64,000 nucleotides of DNA, from the NCBI GenBank assembly GCA_030549335.1, contig CM060193.1, positions 59,983,146-60,047,145 of the forward strand. Reading direction: 5' to 3'. How positions within the stretch are numbered: position 1 is the first letter of the stretch; each line of letters begins with the position of its first letter. Position numbers and translations under genes: made by a program. The notes beneath the pieces are model-generated. The model did no database searches and was not told where the DNA came from. It was given only the letters and a program-made list of their open reading frames with translations. Shown piece by piece: positions 38,501 through 49,663 of the stretch. Origin of the DNA: Pontederia crassipes. Taxonomy: Eukaryota; Streptophyta; Magnoliopsida; Commelinales; Pontederiaceae.

Positions 38501-41500
38501 CTTTTTGCTACAATTCTCTACATATCAGAGCTAGAGGTAAGCTCTTATTAAAAAAAGATATTTCTTCTCTTTGTTGTTCACGTGTTGGGCTTGAGCTTAG
38601 ACCAAAGTTGTCAGCAGCCCACACGTGAGGGGGAGTGTTAAGAATATAAAATAAATAATGTTGTTCTTCCTAAAGACTTAAACTTTTAGGAAAACTGGTT
38701 AGCACATCAAATTTAACATGGTATTAGAGCTTTAGGCTCTTTTTTGGGATTCTTGTTTCTAGCTTTCATTGCCACACAATAATCTTTGCATTCTCGAAAG
38801 GATCATCTACAAATTGTATTCAAGATGTCCAAGATACAAGAATCTACTACAGGAATTCAATCAAAAGAGGCAATGCGCATTTAACAATCTGGAGAATTGC
38901 AGAATATTCATGCCTCTTACAGGTTAGATGGAAAAAACTATCTCAAGTGGTCTCAACTTATTCGTATGATTCTGAAAGGAAAGGGAAAGATTAGTCATCT
39001 TATACGTATAGGTCCTAAGCAAGGGGATCCTAAGTTTGAAGCATGGGATGAAGAAGATTCTATGATTATGGCATGACCGTGGAGTTCTATGATTCCAAAA
39101 ATAAGTGATACATGCATGTTTTTGACTACTGCAAAGGATATATGGAATGCAATGCAGCAAACTTATTCTAAAGCCAGAGATGCAGCCCAAGTATATGATG
39201 TGAAGGTGAAAACTATGGCTGCAAAGCAAGGGAGTATGTCAGTCACTGAATATGCAAATCAATTGAAGTCCTTATGGCAGGAATTGGATCACTACCGTAT
39301 AATACAAACAAAATGCGCAGATGATGCAGCAACTCTTAAGGAATTTATTGATCGGGATCGGGTTTATGATTTTCTAGTTGGACTTAATCCCAAATTTGAT
39401 CAAGTGAGGATACAAATTTTGGAAAAATCTAAAGTTCCATGCTTAAATGAAGTAGTGGCTCTAATACGAAGTGAAGAAAGTAGAAGAGGTGTGATGCTTC
39501 AATCTCAAATTCCTGATAGTTCATCTATGGTGGCTCATGATAGCAACAAATCATTCATAAACTTGGATAAAGGAACATTTGAAGGAAGTGGTCAACAAAA
39601 ATTCCCAAATCGAGATGGATTATGGTGTACTTACTGCAAAAAGTCTCGCCACACCCGTGAAAAATGCTGGAAGCTTCATGGGAAGCCACCGAGTCGAGAA
39701 TGGGGACAAAAAGGAGGACAACAACGAAATAATGGACAAAAGCCCACATTGCTGCAGGAATGCAAAATGCATTTTCGCCGGTACCACAAGAGTCAAGTGG
39801 TCTCAATCAAGTTGAGGTTGATAGGCTGAGATCACTTATTAATAGTCTTGAAAAATCTGAAAAATCTGAAGGTACTTGTTCTTTGGTGCATTCAGGTGCA
39901 CTTCCATTTTCCATTGGATTAAGTGCCTCAGGTACAACCTTCACCAACTCTTGAATCATGGATTCAGGAGCTACTGATCACATGACCCATTTTTCTAATA
40001 TTTTCTCAACCTATACCCTATGCCCAAGCAATAGAAAAATAACCACTGCTGATGGATCCTTGACTACTGTAGCAGGATTTGGATATGTTAAAATAAACCC
40101 ATCAATAATCCTAAGAAATGTTCTTCATGTTCCAAAATTATCCACAAATCTAGTCTCTGTGCAAAAACTTACCCAAGATATATGTTGCAATGTCATTTTT
40201 TTTAACAATTATTGTGTATTTCAAGACAAGAGTTCTGGGAGGATGATTGGACTTGCTAGAGAAAGGAATGGCTTGTACTACATTGAAACATCAAGTCAGT
40301 TGGACATGATTTTGGGCAAATTATCTTTATCCTTCAAATCCAAGCTCATTTTATCCAATAACGACAAGGCCTTACTTCATCATTGTCGACTCGGACATCC
40401 ATCCTTTAGGGTTGTTAAATTTTTGTTCCCTTCTTTATTTAAGGATCTAGATGTTGAAAGGTTTCATTGTGATGTGTGTGAACTTGCTAAACACAAACGT
40501 GTATCTTTTCCAATCAGCAATAAAAGAAGCTCTGTTCCTTTTTATCTCATTCATACAGACATATGGGGACCATCTCCTATTTCTAGTGTTTTTAGGGCAC
40601 GATGGTTTGTCTCTTTTATTGATGATTGCACTCTTGTTACTTGGATTTTTTTGCTTAAGCAAAAATCTGATCTTAGTATTGTGTTCCCAATGTTTTGTTC
40701 CATGATCAACAATCAATTTGGTGTTAAAATAAAAAAGATTAGGTCTGACAATGCAAGAGACTACTTTAACCAAATCCTTACTCCATATTTTCAGAAAGAA
40801 GGGATAATACATGAGTCCTCTTGTGTTAATACTCCATAACAAAATGGGATAGCAGAAAGAAAAAATGGAGATCTCTTTAAGAAGACTAGAGCCTTGTTGT
40901 TTCAAAATCATGTTCCTAAAATATTTTGGGGAGAAGCAATTGTGACATCCACCTATTTGATAAATCGTTTGCCTTCAAGAGTCTTAGATTTTAAGAGGAC
41001 TACAAACAATCTTATTCCAAAAAATTTTGGATGTGTCATTTGTTCATGTTCATAGTCATAATAGAGAAAAGTTAGATCCAAGGGCTCTCAAATGTATCTT
41101 TGTGGGTTATCCTTTAACTCAAAAAGGTTACAAGTTTTATCATCCTCCATCAAAAAGGTTATATATCTCTATCGATGTCACATTCAATGAACAAAAGTCT
41201 TACTTTCCTAATCCTCATCTTCAAGGGGAGAATTCCAATCTAGAAGATAAGAATGATTCCTTATTTGATTTGTTCTCAATTTCTTTATCTGAAATATCAA
41301 ATTCCACACATGTACCTCCTTCGTGTTCTAATCATATGCCTAAAAATTCTTCCGAACCAATTGTTGAAACCCATGTGCATGAATCTGTGACTGAAACAAC
41401 AAATGCACCACATATAAAAACCAATTCTGCCCTTAATAATGTGAGATTCGACAAGGTGTACACAAGGAGGAATGCAAGTGTTCCTGAACCTATGCAGATC

Positions 41501-44500
41501 CAAGAGTCCAACTCGAATTCTTTAAATGAGGTAAACACTTCTGAACCCACATTGCAAGAATCTGAACCTTATGTTGGCAATCTTGAACAAGACCTTCCAA
41601 TTGCTATTAGAAAATGCACAAAGCAACCAGCGCACCCTCTTGCAAACTTCTTATCATTTAAAAATTTCTCTCCAACACATAGAACCTTTCTTGTAAGATT
41701 AAATGCTATAACCCTACCTACTACTTTATCTGAGGCTTTATCCAATGAAAAATGGAAACAAGCTAGGAATGCAGAGATGGAGGCATTAGAAAAGAACAAG
41801 ACATGAGAGTTAGTGAAGTTACCCAAAGGAAAAAAGATAATAGGCTGCAAGTGGGTATATACAGTGAAATATAGAATCAATTGAGAGATACAAGGCAAGG
41901 TTGGTAGCCAAGGGATATACACAAACATATGAAATTGATTATCTAGAGACATTTGCTCCAGTTGCAAAGATGAATACAGTTAGACTGTTGCTATCATTAG
42001 CTGCTAATTGTGGCTGGGAGTTGCATCAATTTGATGTCAAGAATGCTTTCTTACATGGGGAGTTAGAAGAAGAGATATATATGGAGTTTCCACCAGGATA
42101 TAAAAGGAATTTGGCTGCACAAACTGTTTGTAAGCTGAAAAAAGCATTGTATGGCCTTAAACAATCACCACGAGCATGGTTTGGAAGGTTTGCAAGAGTT
42201 ATGTTAGCCATGGAATACAAGCAAAGTCAAGGGGATCACACGTTGTTTATTAAGCACTCTTCTTTAGGAAATGTTATAGTCCTCTTGGTGTATGTTGATG
42301 ACATAATTATTACAGGAAATGATATCAAGGAACAAGAAGCCTTGAGTCAATACTTGGCTAAAGAGTTTGAGATTAAGGCAATGGGGAGGTTGAAATATTT
42401 TTTCGAAATGGAAGTTGTTCACTCTAAGAAGGGAATTTTTATCTCTCAACAAAAGTATATCACAGATTTTCTCAAAGAAACTGGTAAAACAGCATGCAAA
42501 CCAGCAAGTACCCCCATGGAACTTAATCTTAAACTTGGGACAGCAGATGAAGATGTTACAGTAGATAGAGAAATGTATAACGCCTTGTGGGAAAACTTAT
42601 TTACTTATCTCATACAAAGCCAGATATTGCATATGCATTGAGTGTGATTAGTCAATTTATGCATAATCCGAAGGAAGTTCATTTGCAAGCAGCTTATAGA
42701 GTGTTACACTATCTTAAGGGAACACTAGGAAAAGGCATTCTATTTAGAAGGAATGAAAACTTAATACTTGAAGCATACATTGATGCTGATTTTGCTGGAT
42801 CAATTGTTGATAGAAGGTCAACTTCGGGATATTGCACATTTCTTGGTGGAAACCTTGTGACATGGAGAAGTAAAAAACAAAATGTGGTAGCTCGTTCAAG
42901 TGCAGAGGCTGAATTTAGAGCCATGGCTCAAGGTATGTGTGAATTACTTTGGTTGAAGATCATTCTTCAAGATTTGAATATTAAGTGGGAAGATCCCATG
43001 AGACTCTATTGTGATAACAAGTCTGCAATTAGTATTGCTCATAATCCAGTACAACATGATCAGACGAAGCACATTGAAATTGATAGGCACTTTATCAAAG
43101 AGAAATTGGATAGCGGATTGATATGCACACCTTATGTGCCTACGCATAGTCAACTTGCTGATGTCCTTACCAAGAGTTTAACTTTAATTTTCAGGTTATT
43201 TTATTCAAGCTGGGAATGGACAATACCTATTCACCAGCTTGAGGGGGAGTGTGAGAAATCATGCAGGATCTTTTTTATTTTAGGAAGTTTTCCTTTTGAC
43301 AATATATTGTATTTATTAGAAATAGGAGCACATAGGTAGCTTCCCTATTCTTGGCAGGCTGCCCCATAATTATGGGATTTGATTCCAGCCTTCCAGATTT
43401 CATCTTTCCTAATATGTTTGAAGGTTCTATATATCAGTGGTTGAATAGACAGAAACAAAGAGAGCTTTTTGCTACAATTCTCTACATGGTTTCGGAGCTA
43501 GAGGTTCTGAGTTCAAACATCGTTAAGCTCTTATTAAAAAAAGATATTTCTTCTCTTTGGTGAATAATATACCGAAAGGTTTGGTTACTAATAGAGCGGA
43601 ATGACGTCGTATGATCCATGTAGCCGACCCCACCTAGTGGGATAAGGCTTTGTTGTTGTTGTTGTATTTCTTCTCTTTGTCGTTCACGTGTTGAGCTTGG
43701 GCTTAGACCAAAGTTGTCAGCAGCCCACACGTGAGGGGGAGTGTTAAGAATATAAAATAAATTATGTTGCTCTTCCTAACGACTTAAGCTTTTAGAAAAA
43801 CTGGTTAGCACATCAAATTTAACAGATATATCCAAGCAGTGTATCTAATGTGATATAAGAACACGTCATATGCAAGCTCAAAACACAAAGGTGGCTAAAA
43901 TTAAGTATAATGATTCAGGAAGAAAAAAAAAACCTCTTTCCATAAGATCATTTCATGAAAACGCATGGTGAACAAAGTTTCTTGGTATGCAATGTACCTA
44001 AGCCATGTACAACAGAGAATATGTGCAATGTTCTCAATCAAATAATTTTTTATTCTCTTTCCAAAAAACTAATATTTTATTTTTTTCTCCAAAACAAGAA
44101 TAAATATAATATTCACTGGTGAGAAACAGAATGTCAGGAATTTTGATCTGCAAAATAAGAGTCCATGACTACATGCGGTTCAGATTTTCATTTCTGATAA
44201 AAAAAAAAGAAATATAAGTTAGGGGATTAGGATAAATATCTAACCACAGAAGGAGCAGCTTGTCTAGCAGAATCAAAAACTTTGTACAATGCTTGCTCAG
44301 ATTCTCCATAGTACTGACTAATGATTTCAGGACCATTAATAGAATAGAGGCTTGCACCAGCATCATGAGCACATAGGGATGCCAGTGATGTTTTCCCTGT
44401 GCCAGGTGGACCATAAAGAAGTACCCCTTTATACCTGTTATGCCAGATAATCAAACCAAAAGTACAAGGGAAATGAGAAACTGCTAAAGAAATTACGTAT

Positions 44501-47476
44501 TCTATCATAAATTTGAGATAATGAATTAGCAGCAAGAAAAAATACAGTAAGATACAGAATGGAAGTCATTTCAGCTCTGCTCGATAATGTGCATCGGCAC
44601 AGTTAAGATATGCATAGAGGTAATACTAAAAGGAACTTGATGCTACTAAAACTGGATATAATGCCAGCAACACTTGCCCCAATAAAAATAATGGCTTACA
44701 AGTTGTAACATGATGCTTGCAGCATGTCTAATAACTTTTTCCCCAAAAAAAAAAACATGCTTCCTCCAAATTAGCTATATATAACCATTTAGAAAAGTGA
44801 ATATGTTCTTGCAGGTTACCTCAACAATATTCAAAACTCCTCAGATCTCCAGACAAAATTACAACTACCAAAGGAACTTCTCAAGCCCATCACCTTTTTT
44901 TTTCTCAAGCCCATCACCTTAAGTAAAGCTATTCCACAATCTTAAATTTATAACCAGTACTAAAGCATGTTATCAAAACTGAAAAGATGAAAGAGAATTT
45001 TACTGAAGAATCATATAAGAATGTGATAAGCAACCTTGGCAAAACACTGGTGCTCATCAAGGAGAATGAAACAATTTCCTTCAGGGCTGCAAACTCCTTA
45101 GATAATCCACCAAGTTTCGGAGCAGGCCCACATTTCTTTTGCAAACTATTTTCTGATCGAACATCTTTTTCTACCCTAGAGGTTTCTAGCTTTGAAAACG
45201 TGGCATTAGAGAGATGCACTTTTGTTTTAGTATCAACCACTAGAATTTCATCAAATTGATCTGACGACATAGATGCATGACCTTCCTTAGGGAAAAGGTC
45301 ATATTTCTCAAATCCCAGATGCTGAACAGAGCCAAATCCTGTCTTTTCCACTAGGAAAGCACAAATTTGCCCACATATTGGAACAGCTACAAAATTTCCC
45401 TTCAGTAAATGACGGCCGTGCAACCAGCGGGCAGCATAAACCTCCAGAACTTCCCTAACTTTTTCATCTTCTAGTGCTAACTTTACAACAGAAGCATCTA
45501 AGCCAGCAGAAGAGCTTGATACAGTAACATGAGAATTCTTTGATTTCATTGGAGAAATAGCAGGAAAAGGTAGTTTTGCTTGCTGTACAGGAGTGTTATC
45601 TGGTGCAAGATTTCTATTATCATTTGAAAGATGTGACATGGAGCTATTGGTTGTTAATCCTTGGTTGCAAGAGGTGACTGCAACCTTCAGTGGAAACAGC
45701 TTTAAGTAAAGGTCTTCACACTGACCATTTTTTAGACGTTGCAATGCAGGAAGATTTTCAATCGGACTAACAAAAACCATCCTACCTGCAGTAGGAAACC
45801 CCATGGTACATGAAAGACCCCATGAAAGTCGTACTTCATTCTTAAGGACCTACACAGAAAGTAATGGGTTGCTCATAATCAGAAATTTGACATTAGGATG
45901 GCTTTCAATGATCGCACCTATGCAACATAAAGAAGATGGCATTCATTCCCACAGCCGCATTAATGAAACATAAATAGGATAGCTTTCAATATAAAAACCA
46001 AATACAAGGCTACTTGAAGAGCTAGTTAGGCATATGAATTAATTATTAAGAGAAAGTTTTACAATGTGGACAACATAATAATACCTTACGAGAAGGGAAA
46101 ACTGAAGCAATTGCAAAGTGATTCCCAGGTATGCTTGTCATGTGATCATCGGCAACGAAACCAAAATATGTCGCACATCTCTCAAACAAATTATCCAATG
46201 GAAACTTATGAGTAACAGTGTCGCCCAAAGTAGCAAGTGATACCTGATGATAATTTAAAATCCCATCATAAATCATCCAGAACAGGCAAGACCAGGAAGA
46301 CTCTCATGATCGCTCAACAATGGAAACATTTTTCCACCACTTGTCAATTGTAGAGGCTTTAATTCCTCTAAAGCAAGTTGACGATAAAGAAAAAGCACGA
46401 GGCATCAAATGTAATGCAACACATGAGCTATCTTAGGTAGAATAACATTTCTTATTAAATATCAAAGTAACTTTTACATCTAACAGGCATGAATGCAGGA
46501 AGACAATCCACAAACAAGACATACAATGCTATCTTGGAGAAAAGCATATAATGATGTTTGACCCCATGATGGCATAAATTTCAACATATCTCAGAGGTGA
46601 AAAATTTGTATAAGAAGGTGTAAAGATAACTTTAAAATGAACTTAAGCAGTAACATCAAACACATTATAACCAACTTTTGCAATTTCTCGTAAGACAATC
46701 CTCGGTATTTCAGTCTGAGGTATATCTCTTGAGTAACAATACTATTTTTAAACTTTGCTCAGTCAGTCTAAAGAAATTATAGGTTTCAAACTGACAACCA
46801 AAATAAAATGATAACTTGAGCATGGAAGCATCACGTCCCAACTTTATGAAAACCCCTGGTGAATACAAATTCATATAAAGCAAAATTTCTCTGCTTCTTT
46901 TATAAAAAAAACCACAAGCAAATAAAATCATGTCATAAAGATAAAGATTTTACTACGAATAATCAACAGAAATGCTCCAAGTTGGTGTAAAATATTATAA
47001 AATATAAAAATAAATCTCTACATTTAACTTTTGGGCAAGATACTAGTTTATTTACTGTCGTCTTACAAAAATTGTAAATAACAAGATGATTAAGTTTAAT
47101 TCTGAAATAGCTGATAACTCAATAGTTGCAAGCTTTATGAGATCACCGAAACAAGCGACCCTGGGACGAGGGAGGAGGACACCATGGCGGCCTCGGATAA
47201 CCACGCAATAGCCCGATTGCCCTTGGCCGGCGACGCCTCCGTCTCTGACACCATCCCGCAGAAAGCGGTCGACTCGAAGACCATGGGGAACGCCGCCGCA
47301 GCCTCGGCGGCGATTCGACCATAAAGTGCTACGTCGTCGTTCCCTCCCCCGCTCCGGGAAACCCGTGAGGGCGTCGACGACGGCGTCCGAGGCGAAATCG
47401 GAGAACCTCCCCCGGTGGCCGCCGCCGCCGAGACCGGCGAGAATCTCGACGATGACTTCTTCCCCTTCGGTGGCAT
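32581..47476 (-). CDS. CIP111: CIP111-like AAA+ ATPase (CDC48 family), 10 exons
   Basis: Exons on the minus strand: 47,476-47,147, 46,243-46,085, 45,849-45,035, 44,434-44,245, 36,544-36,337, 36,187-35,709, 35,377-34,951, 34,198-34,118, 34,029-33,839 and 32,724-32,581. All joins use GT/AG and sum to 3024 nt (1007 residues plus stop), close to Arabidopsis CIP111. The N-terminus is Ser/Pro-rich with the family phrase [16 protein letters not shown] domain 1 has Walker A GPPGTGKT (about 443-450) and Walker B VFIDELD (about 499-505), followed by [20 protein letters not shown] domain 2 has GPPGCSKT (about 779-786), IIFFDEID (about 834-841) and [16 protein letters not shown]. The family is a calmodulin-interacting ATPase linked to ribosome maturation (Drg1/SPATA5-like). 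The gene looks functional. Intron 4 (36,545-44,244) is swollen by two transposons. The start is shared with a divergent neighbour. Confidence 0.95.
34441..34940. repeat. Tandem duplication (about 250 bp) in CIP111 intron 7
   Basis: The stretch 34,441-34,684 recurs at 34,692-34,935 with small differences (shared phrases 'gaaatatagcagtgcagac', 'ggaagttgc'). The second copy abuts the splice donor of exon 7 at 34,950. No effect on the coding sequence is visible. Confidence 0.85.
37068..38159. mobile_element. Non-autonomous hAT-type element in CIP111 intron 4
   Basis: The ends are CAATGTTGTCAAAATCG and, inverted, CAATTTGTCAAACTCG. An 8-bp target duplication TATGTAAC flanks it (37,060-37,067 and 38,160-38,167). 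An 8-bp duplication is the hAT signature. The interior has a GC-rich Ala/Cys/Ser-coding-looking stretch (37,290-37,600), without recognisable transposase. The element is 1092 bp. Confidence 0.78.
38289..38718 (+). repeat. copia B 5' LTR
   Basis: 430 bp, TG...CA ends, flanked on the left by GATAT. It retains the uninterrupted version of the site filled at 43,560 in the other LTR. Confidence 0.93.
38825..43240 (+). pseudogene. copia B gag-pol polyprotein
   Basis: The likely start ATG is 38,825 but a stop follows after 19 codons. Gag is readable at 39,089-39,829 (UBN2-type, then zinc knuckle CX2CX4HX4C near 39,634-39,667). Protease has MDSGATDHM at 39,958. Integrase follows with the HHCRLGH...CDVC zinc finger, DIWGP and IRSDNA; a TAA (40,837-40,839) replaces Gln in the TPQQNG motif. 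RT (41,901-42,641) has [30 protein letters not shown] and [10 protein letters not shown]. After a frameshift near 42,590, RNase H gives [22 protein letters not shown] and [15 protein letters not shown]. Only a handful of lesions break it, so it is younger than copia A. Confidence 0.92.
43250..43824 (+). repeat. copia B 3' LTR
   Basis: It follows the purine tract and ends AATTTAACA before GATAT. It carries the 105-bp RTE fragment plus its duplicated target. Confidence 0.93.
43560..43664 (+). mobile_element. 5'-truncated RTE LINE tail in copia B 3' LTR
   Basis: The 105 bases match the reverse complement of the LINE 3' end at about 25,670-25,785, ending in (GTT)n. A 15-bp target duplication TATTTCTTCTCTTTG flanks it (43,545-43,559 and 43,665-43,679). 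The 5' LTR of copia B shows the empty site. Confidence 0.92.
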
Positions 47477-47776
47477 CTCCTTCGATGGTCTTCGCCGACG
47501 ACGGCTAGGTGTTCGACTGCGGCAAAGGGAAATCTCAAACCAAAATGCGGACTGGTACTTAAACCCCGAATCGAGGTTTTAAATTTTAAGGACACACGTA
47601 ACCGTTACACTCCCCGATATAGTAATTATAACGGTCCGTAACAAACTAATCCTTCCACTCACCAGTAGAATTTGACAGCTGTCACATGCGGGGAGCAGTC
47701 CTCTTGGATAAGTAGAACAAGGCGCCGAAGTTGCAAGTTTTCGCGAGTGGGAAAAAAAAAGTTGCTTCCGGTGAAC
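47477..47776. promoter_or_regulatory. Shared divergent promoter, CIP111 / TLDc gene
   Basis: Only 300 bases separate the CIP111 start codon (minus) from the chosen TLDc start (plus). The interval must hold both 5' UTRs and both promoters. No TATA box is obvious. Confidence 0.6.
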
Positions 47777-48604
47777 ATGTCAATGGCTTCCATGGCCAAT
47801 TCCATCCTCCTCCTCCCGAGAAGGAAGCAGACAACTCCTCTAAACTTCTTTGATTGGAACAAGGGAAAGAGATCAGAGCAGAAACCGCAGCCGCCGGCGC
47901 CGGCGCCGTCGAAGTACCATGACATCGATCTCCCCTTCTCTCCATCTTTGCTTGCGAAGACCCACCTCAGAGGTACTAAAAGGACCAGCGCTTCCTTTTG
48001 CATGCACTACCCTGTCATGCACTTGCTCTGATTGAACTCTGTCTTGATGCTTACTGATCTGCATTCGGCAGGCCGGGAGTTGAAGTGCTGTTACAGAGCA
48101 TCTGTTGATGGTTTCAGTGCCACGGACTTCCACAAGTTCTGCGACTTCAAGGGGCCCTGCGTGGTGATCGGATACACCACGAGCTCCTTCAAGTTTGGAG
48201 CGTTCAACCCCGAAGGCTACAGGAGCACCGATGATTACTACGACACCTTCGACGCATTCCTCTTCTACTGGAAGGAGGATGCTGATGATGATGATGATGC
48301 TCAACCCATCGTGCTGCCCAAGGTCGGCGGCAGCGGAGCAGCGCTGTTCGACTATGCGAGGGGCGGGCCGCAGTTCGGAGCCGACGGGCTGCTCATCGGC
48401 CCGCCGCTGACGCCCGTGATGGGAGTATTCACGGGGCCAGACGCGAGCTCCGGCGCCGGCGACCTGAGGCAAGCCAAGTCAAGGCTGGGGCTGTCTTACG
48501 CCAAGAGGGAGGACGGGAAGAAGTCCCTGTTCGGAGATGAATCCAGCGCGACGCTTGTTGAGGTGCAGGTCTTCTGCAGCCCACAGATCGCGAGTCTGTA
48601 CTGA
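47777..48604 (+). CDS. TLDc-domain protein, two exons
   Basis: Exons 47,777-47,972 and 48,072-48,604 join in phase (G|GC) to 242 residues. The C-terminal three quarters is a TLDc domain: [35 protein letters not shown], then [20 protein letters not shown] and the typical end [19 protein letters not shown]. The N-terminus from the chosen ATG ([18 protein letters not shown]) is Ser/Leu/Arg-rich and could be an organelle-targeting peptide. An in-frame ATG at 47,672 would add 35 residues; I prefer 47,777 because of the transit-like start. TLDc proteins are tied to oxidative-stress resistance and V-ATPase regulation in other eukaryotes; the plant role is not known. An Asp run (DADDDDDA) interrupts the domain, a probable microsatellite expansion. 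Confidence 0.9.
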
Positions 48605-49663
48605 CGAGGATTGGAGCATTTGACAGCAGGCCACTCGAATCCAAGGAGGCGAAATCTTGCAGCTGGATTGGATGAATAGTTCAGATTGTGTTGTCGATCT
48701 GATCGTACAGCAGAAGATTTTTGAGTTGTTTGACGAAGGACTCACAGAGTTGACGCATGGCTCGGAAGCATCAAAGACTGCACATATCAGAACTATCGAT
48801 TCAGAGATGATGTAAAAGAACATTTGAACCAAATAAAGGATTGACTATTGAGTAGCATTTGGACAAGCCGCTGTTTAAGTTCAAACACAATCTTAATATG
48901 TTTTAGTCTACTCTCACTCAACCTAAAGTTCAATAATAATATCCTTACCGAAAAAAAAAAGTTCAATAATATGTTTCTATATATATATATATATAATGTT
49001 TTTCTTTCTCTCATTCCGAACATTTTGAGCTAACTGTAAATGGGTAAACTCATTAATTTTATATTTTGTATTTTCTAGTTATGAGTTTACTTTTTTAGCT
49101 GTGTTAAAGTTTTCTTTGAAAATTGAAGTCGAAGTGAGGGTGGTGACTTTTTCTAACATAGTGAATTGAAGGAAGATAAATGCATAATTTGAAATAAAAA
49201 GAAATTTAATGGTTTTAGGATTTAAAGTTATGTGAAAGTGTTTGAAAAATAGGGGAAAAGTGGATAATGTCAAAGGGATGAATAAAAATATGGCATAGTT
49301 TTATGGAAAAATAATTATAGAATTAATCTACAAAAGAAAAACTATTTTTGTAATCGGAAAATTAGTCTTTGCTTCATATCGTTTGAATTTTTTTTTGTGC
49401 GAGAAAAAAAGGTGGAACGCAATGACACATTATCACTTTCTATTTTTTAATTTTTATTTTCCTTGCATTAATTTCATGACATCTCTTTATAATCGAAAAC
49501 ATAATAATTTTCTTTTGCTGTACATTCCCTTTTTTTTGTTAGAATTAGTTTCTGCTAACTAATTAATGTGCTTTCTTCTCCCGCCCTTATCTTCTTTCAA
49601 CCCCCGGCAGCTCTGTGAACCAAAAGCTCTCAACCGTTGCAGCTCCCCTTCTCGCGTCTCCCA
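48605..49663. other. Intergenic: TLDc 3' UTR and LON-gene promoter
   Basis: AT-rich. No gene seen. A short (TA)n tract lies near 48,978-48,994. The last 100 bases before 49,664 are C/T-rich, as in a plant 5' UTR. Confidence 0.5.

Larger units (their letters stand above)
38289..43824 (+). mobile_element. copia B: full-length Ty1/copia element in CIP111 intron 4
   Basis: LTRs at 38,289-38,718 and 43,250-43,824 begin TGTGAGAAATCAT and end AATTTAACA. The target duplication GATAT is present on both sides (38,284-38,288 and 43,825-43,829). The primer-binding site TGGTATTAGAGC (38,719-38,730) matches initiator tRNA-Met, and a purine tract GAGGGGGAG precedes the 3' LTR. It lies antisense to CIP111. 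The 3' LTR is longer because an RTE fragment sits in it. Confidence 0.95.
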
